Shown here: piece after piece, positions 6,071 through 6,120 of the stretch
Position numbering within the stretch: position 1 is the first letter of the stretch
Layout of the letters: each line of letters starts with the position of its first letter
From: an uncultured Burkholderiales bacterium
GTDB lineage: Bacteria; Pseudomonadota; Gammaproteobacteria; Burkholderiales; Burkholderiaceae_C
Assembly (NCBI GenBank): GCA_903856875.1
Contig: CAIODE010000205.1
Span: 1-6,120, forward strand
Direction of reading: 5' to 3'
Length of the DNA: 6,120 nt
The notes under the pieces: model-generated
Told to the model about the DNA's origin: nothing
The model's input: only the letters and a program-made list of their open reading frames with translations
The model's database searches: none
Position numbers and translations under genes: made by a program

Positions 6071-6120
6071 TCAATGTGAGGTGTTGCTCATGACTTTGTT
6101 CATGAACTCCGTCAAGACCT
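6071..6120 (-). CDS. C-terminal end of an upstream gene, partial (unidentified)
   Basis: Reading the minus strand inward from the right edge, one frame gives 15 sense codons, VLTEFMNKVMSNTSH, then TGA at 6071-6073. Another frame is also open across this short stretch, so the reading is a judgement. It is favoured because it ends 10 bp before the Bug ATG, a normal operon spacing. The fragment is too short to assign to a family. If correct, the two Bug genes are promoter-distal members of a longer operon whose promoter lies outside the window. Confidence 0.4.
   Translation of the reverse strand, partial: VLTEFMNKVMSNTSH

Noticed and set aside
5672..6079. Plus-strand open frame of 135 codons opposite the second Bug gene
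   Set aside because: No recognisable motif and no ribosome site. It mirrors the signal-peptide and N-terminal coding region of the minus-strand Bug gene.

Overview
The window looks like a betaproteobacterial chromosome segment, most likely Burkholderiales and perhaps Comamonadaceae. The basis is two adjacent Bug-type (TctC) periplasmic receptors, a family greatly expanded in that order, together with roughly even base composition by eye and AAGGGA-type ribosome binding sites. Genus cannot be fixed from the sequence. The content is carboxylate uptake and catabolism. I see no RNA gene, CRISPR array, insertion sequence or phage gene.

Layout. Positions 1-2046 (minus strand) hold a TAXI-type TRAP transporter: a periplasmic TAXI receptor (1096-2046) followed by a fused TRAP permease that starts at a TTG codon inside the receptor's last codons (1103) and runs off the left edge. 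Positions 2047-2195 are the divergent intergenic region. Positions 2196-4033 (plus strand) hold a two-gene unit: a DapA/N-acetylneuraminate lyase superfamily aldolase (2196-3152), then an alpha/beta-hydrolase with the active-site set of fluoroacetate/haloacetate dehalogenases (3149-4033), with ATGA start/stop overlap. A 36-bp convergent gap carries a 17-bp tandem duplication that reaches into the end of the next gene. Positions 4070-6060 (minus strand) hold two Bug receptors in tandem, without TctA/TctB permease genes in view. The last 50 bases (6071-6120) are probably the 3' end of another minus-strand gene of the same operon.

How it may work together (inference). The TAXI-TRAP system would import an organic acid using a sodium or proton gradient. 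The divergently transcribed aldolase and dehalogenase-like hydrolase would process it or a product in the cytoplasm. The Bug receptors could capture related carboxylates and hand them to permeases encoded elsewhere. The aldolase lacks the arginine typical of true DapA, so lysine biosynthesis is unlikely. The substrate is not determinable from sequence. A halogenated short-chain acid is one testable possibility, suggested by the hydrolase pocket.
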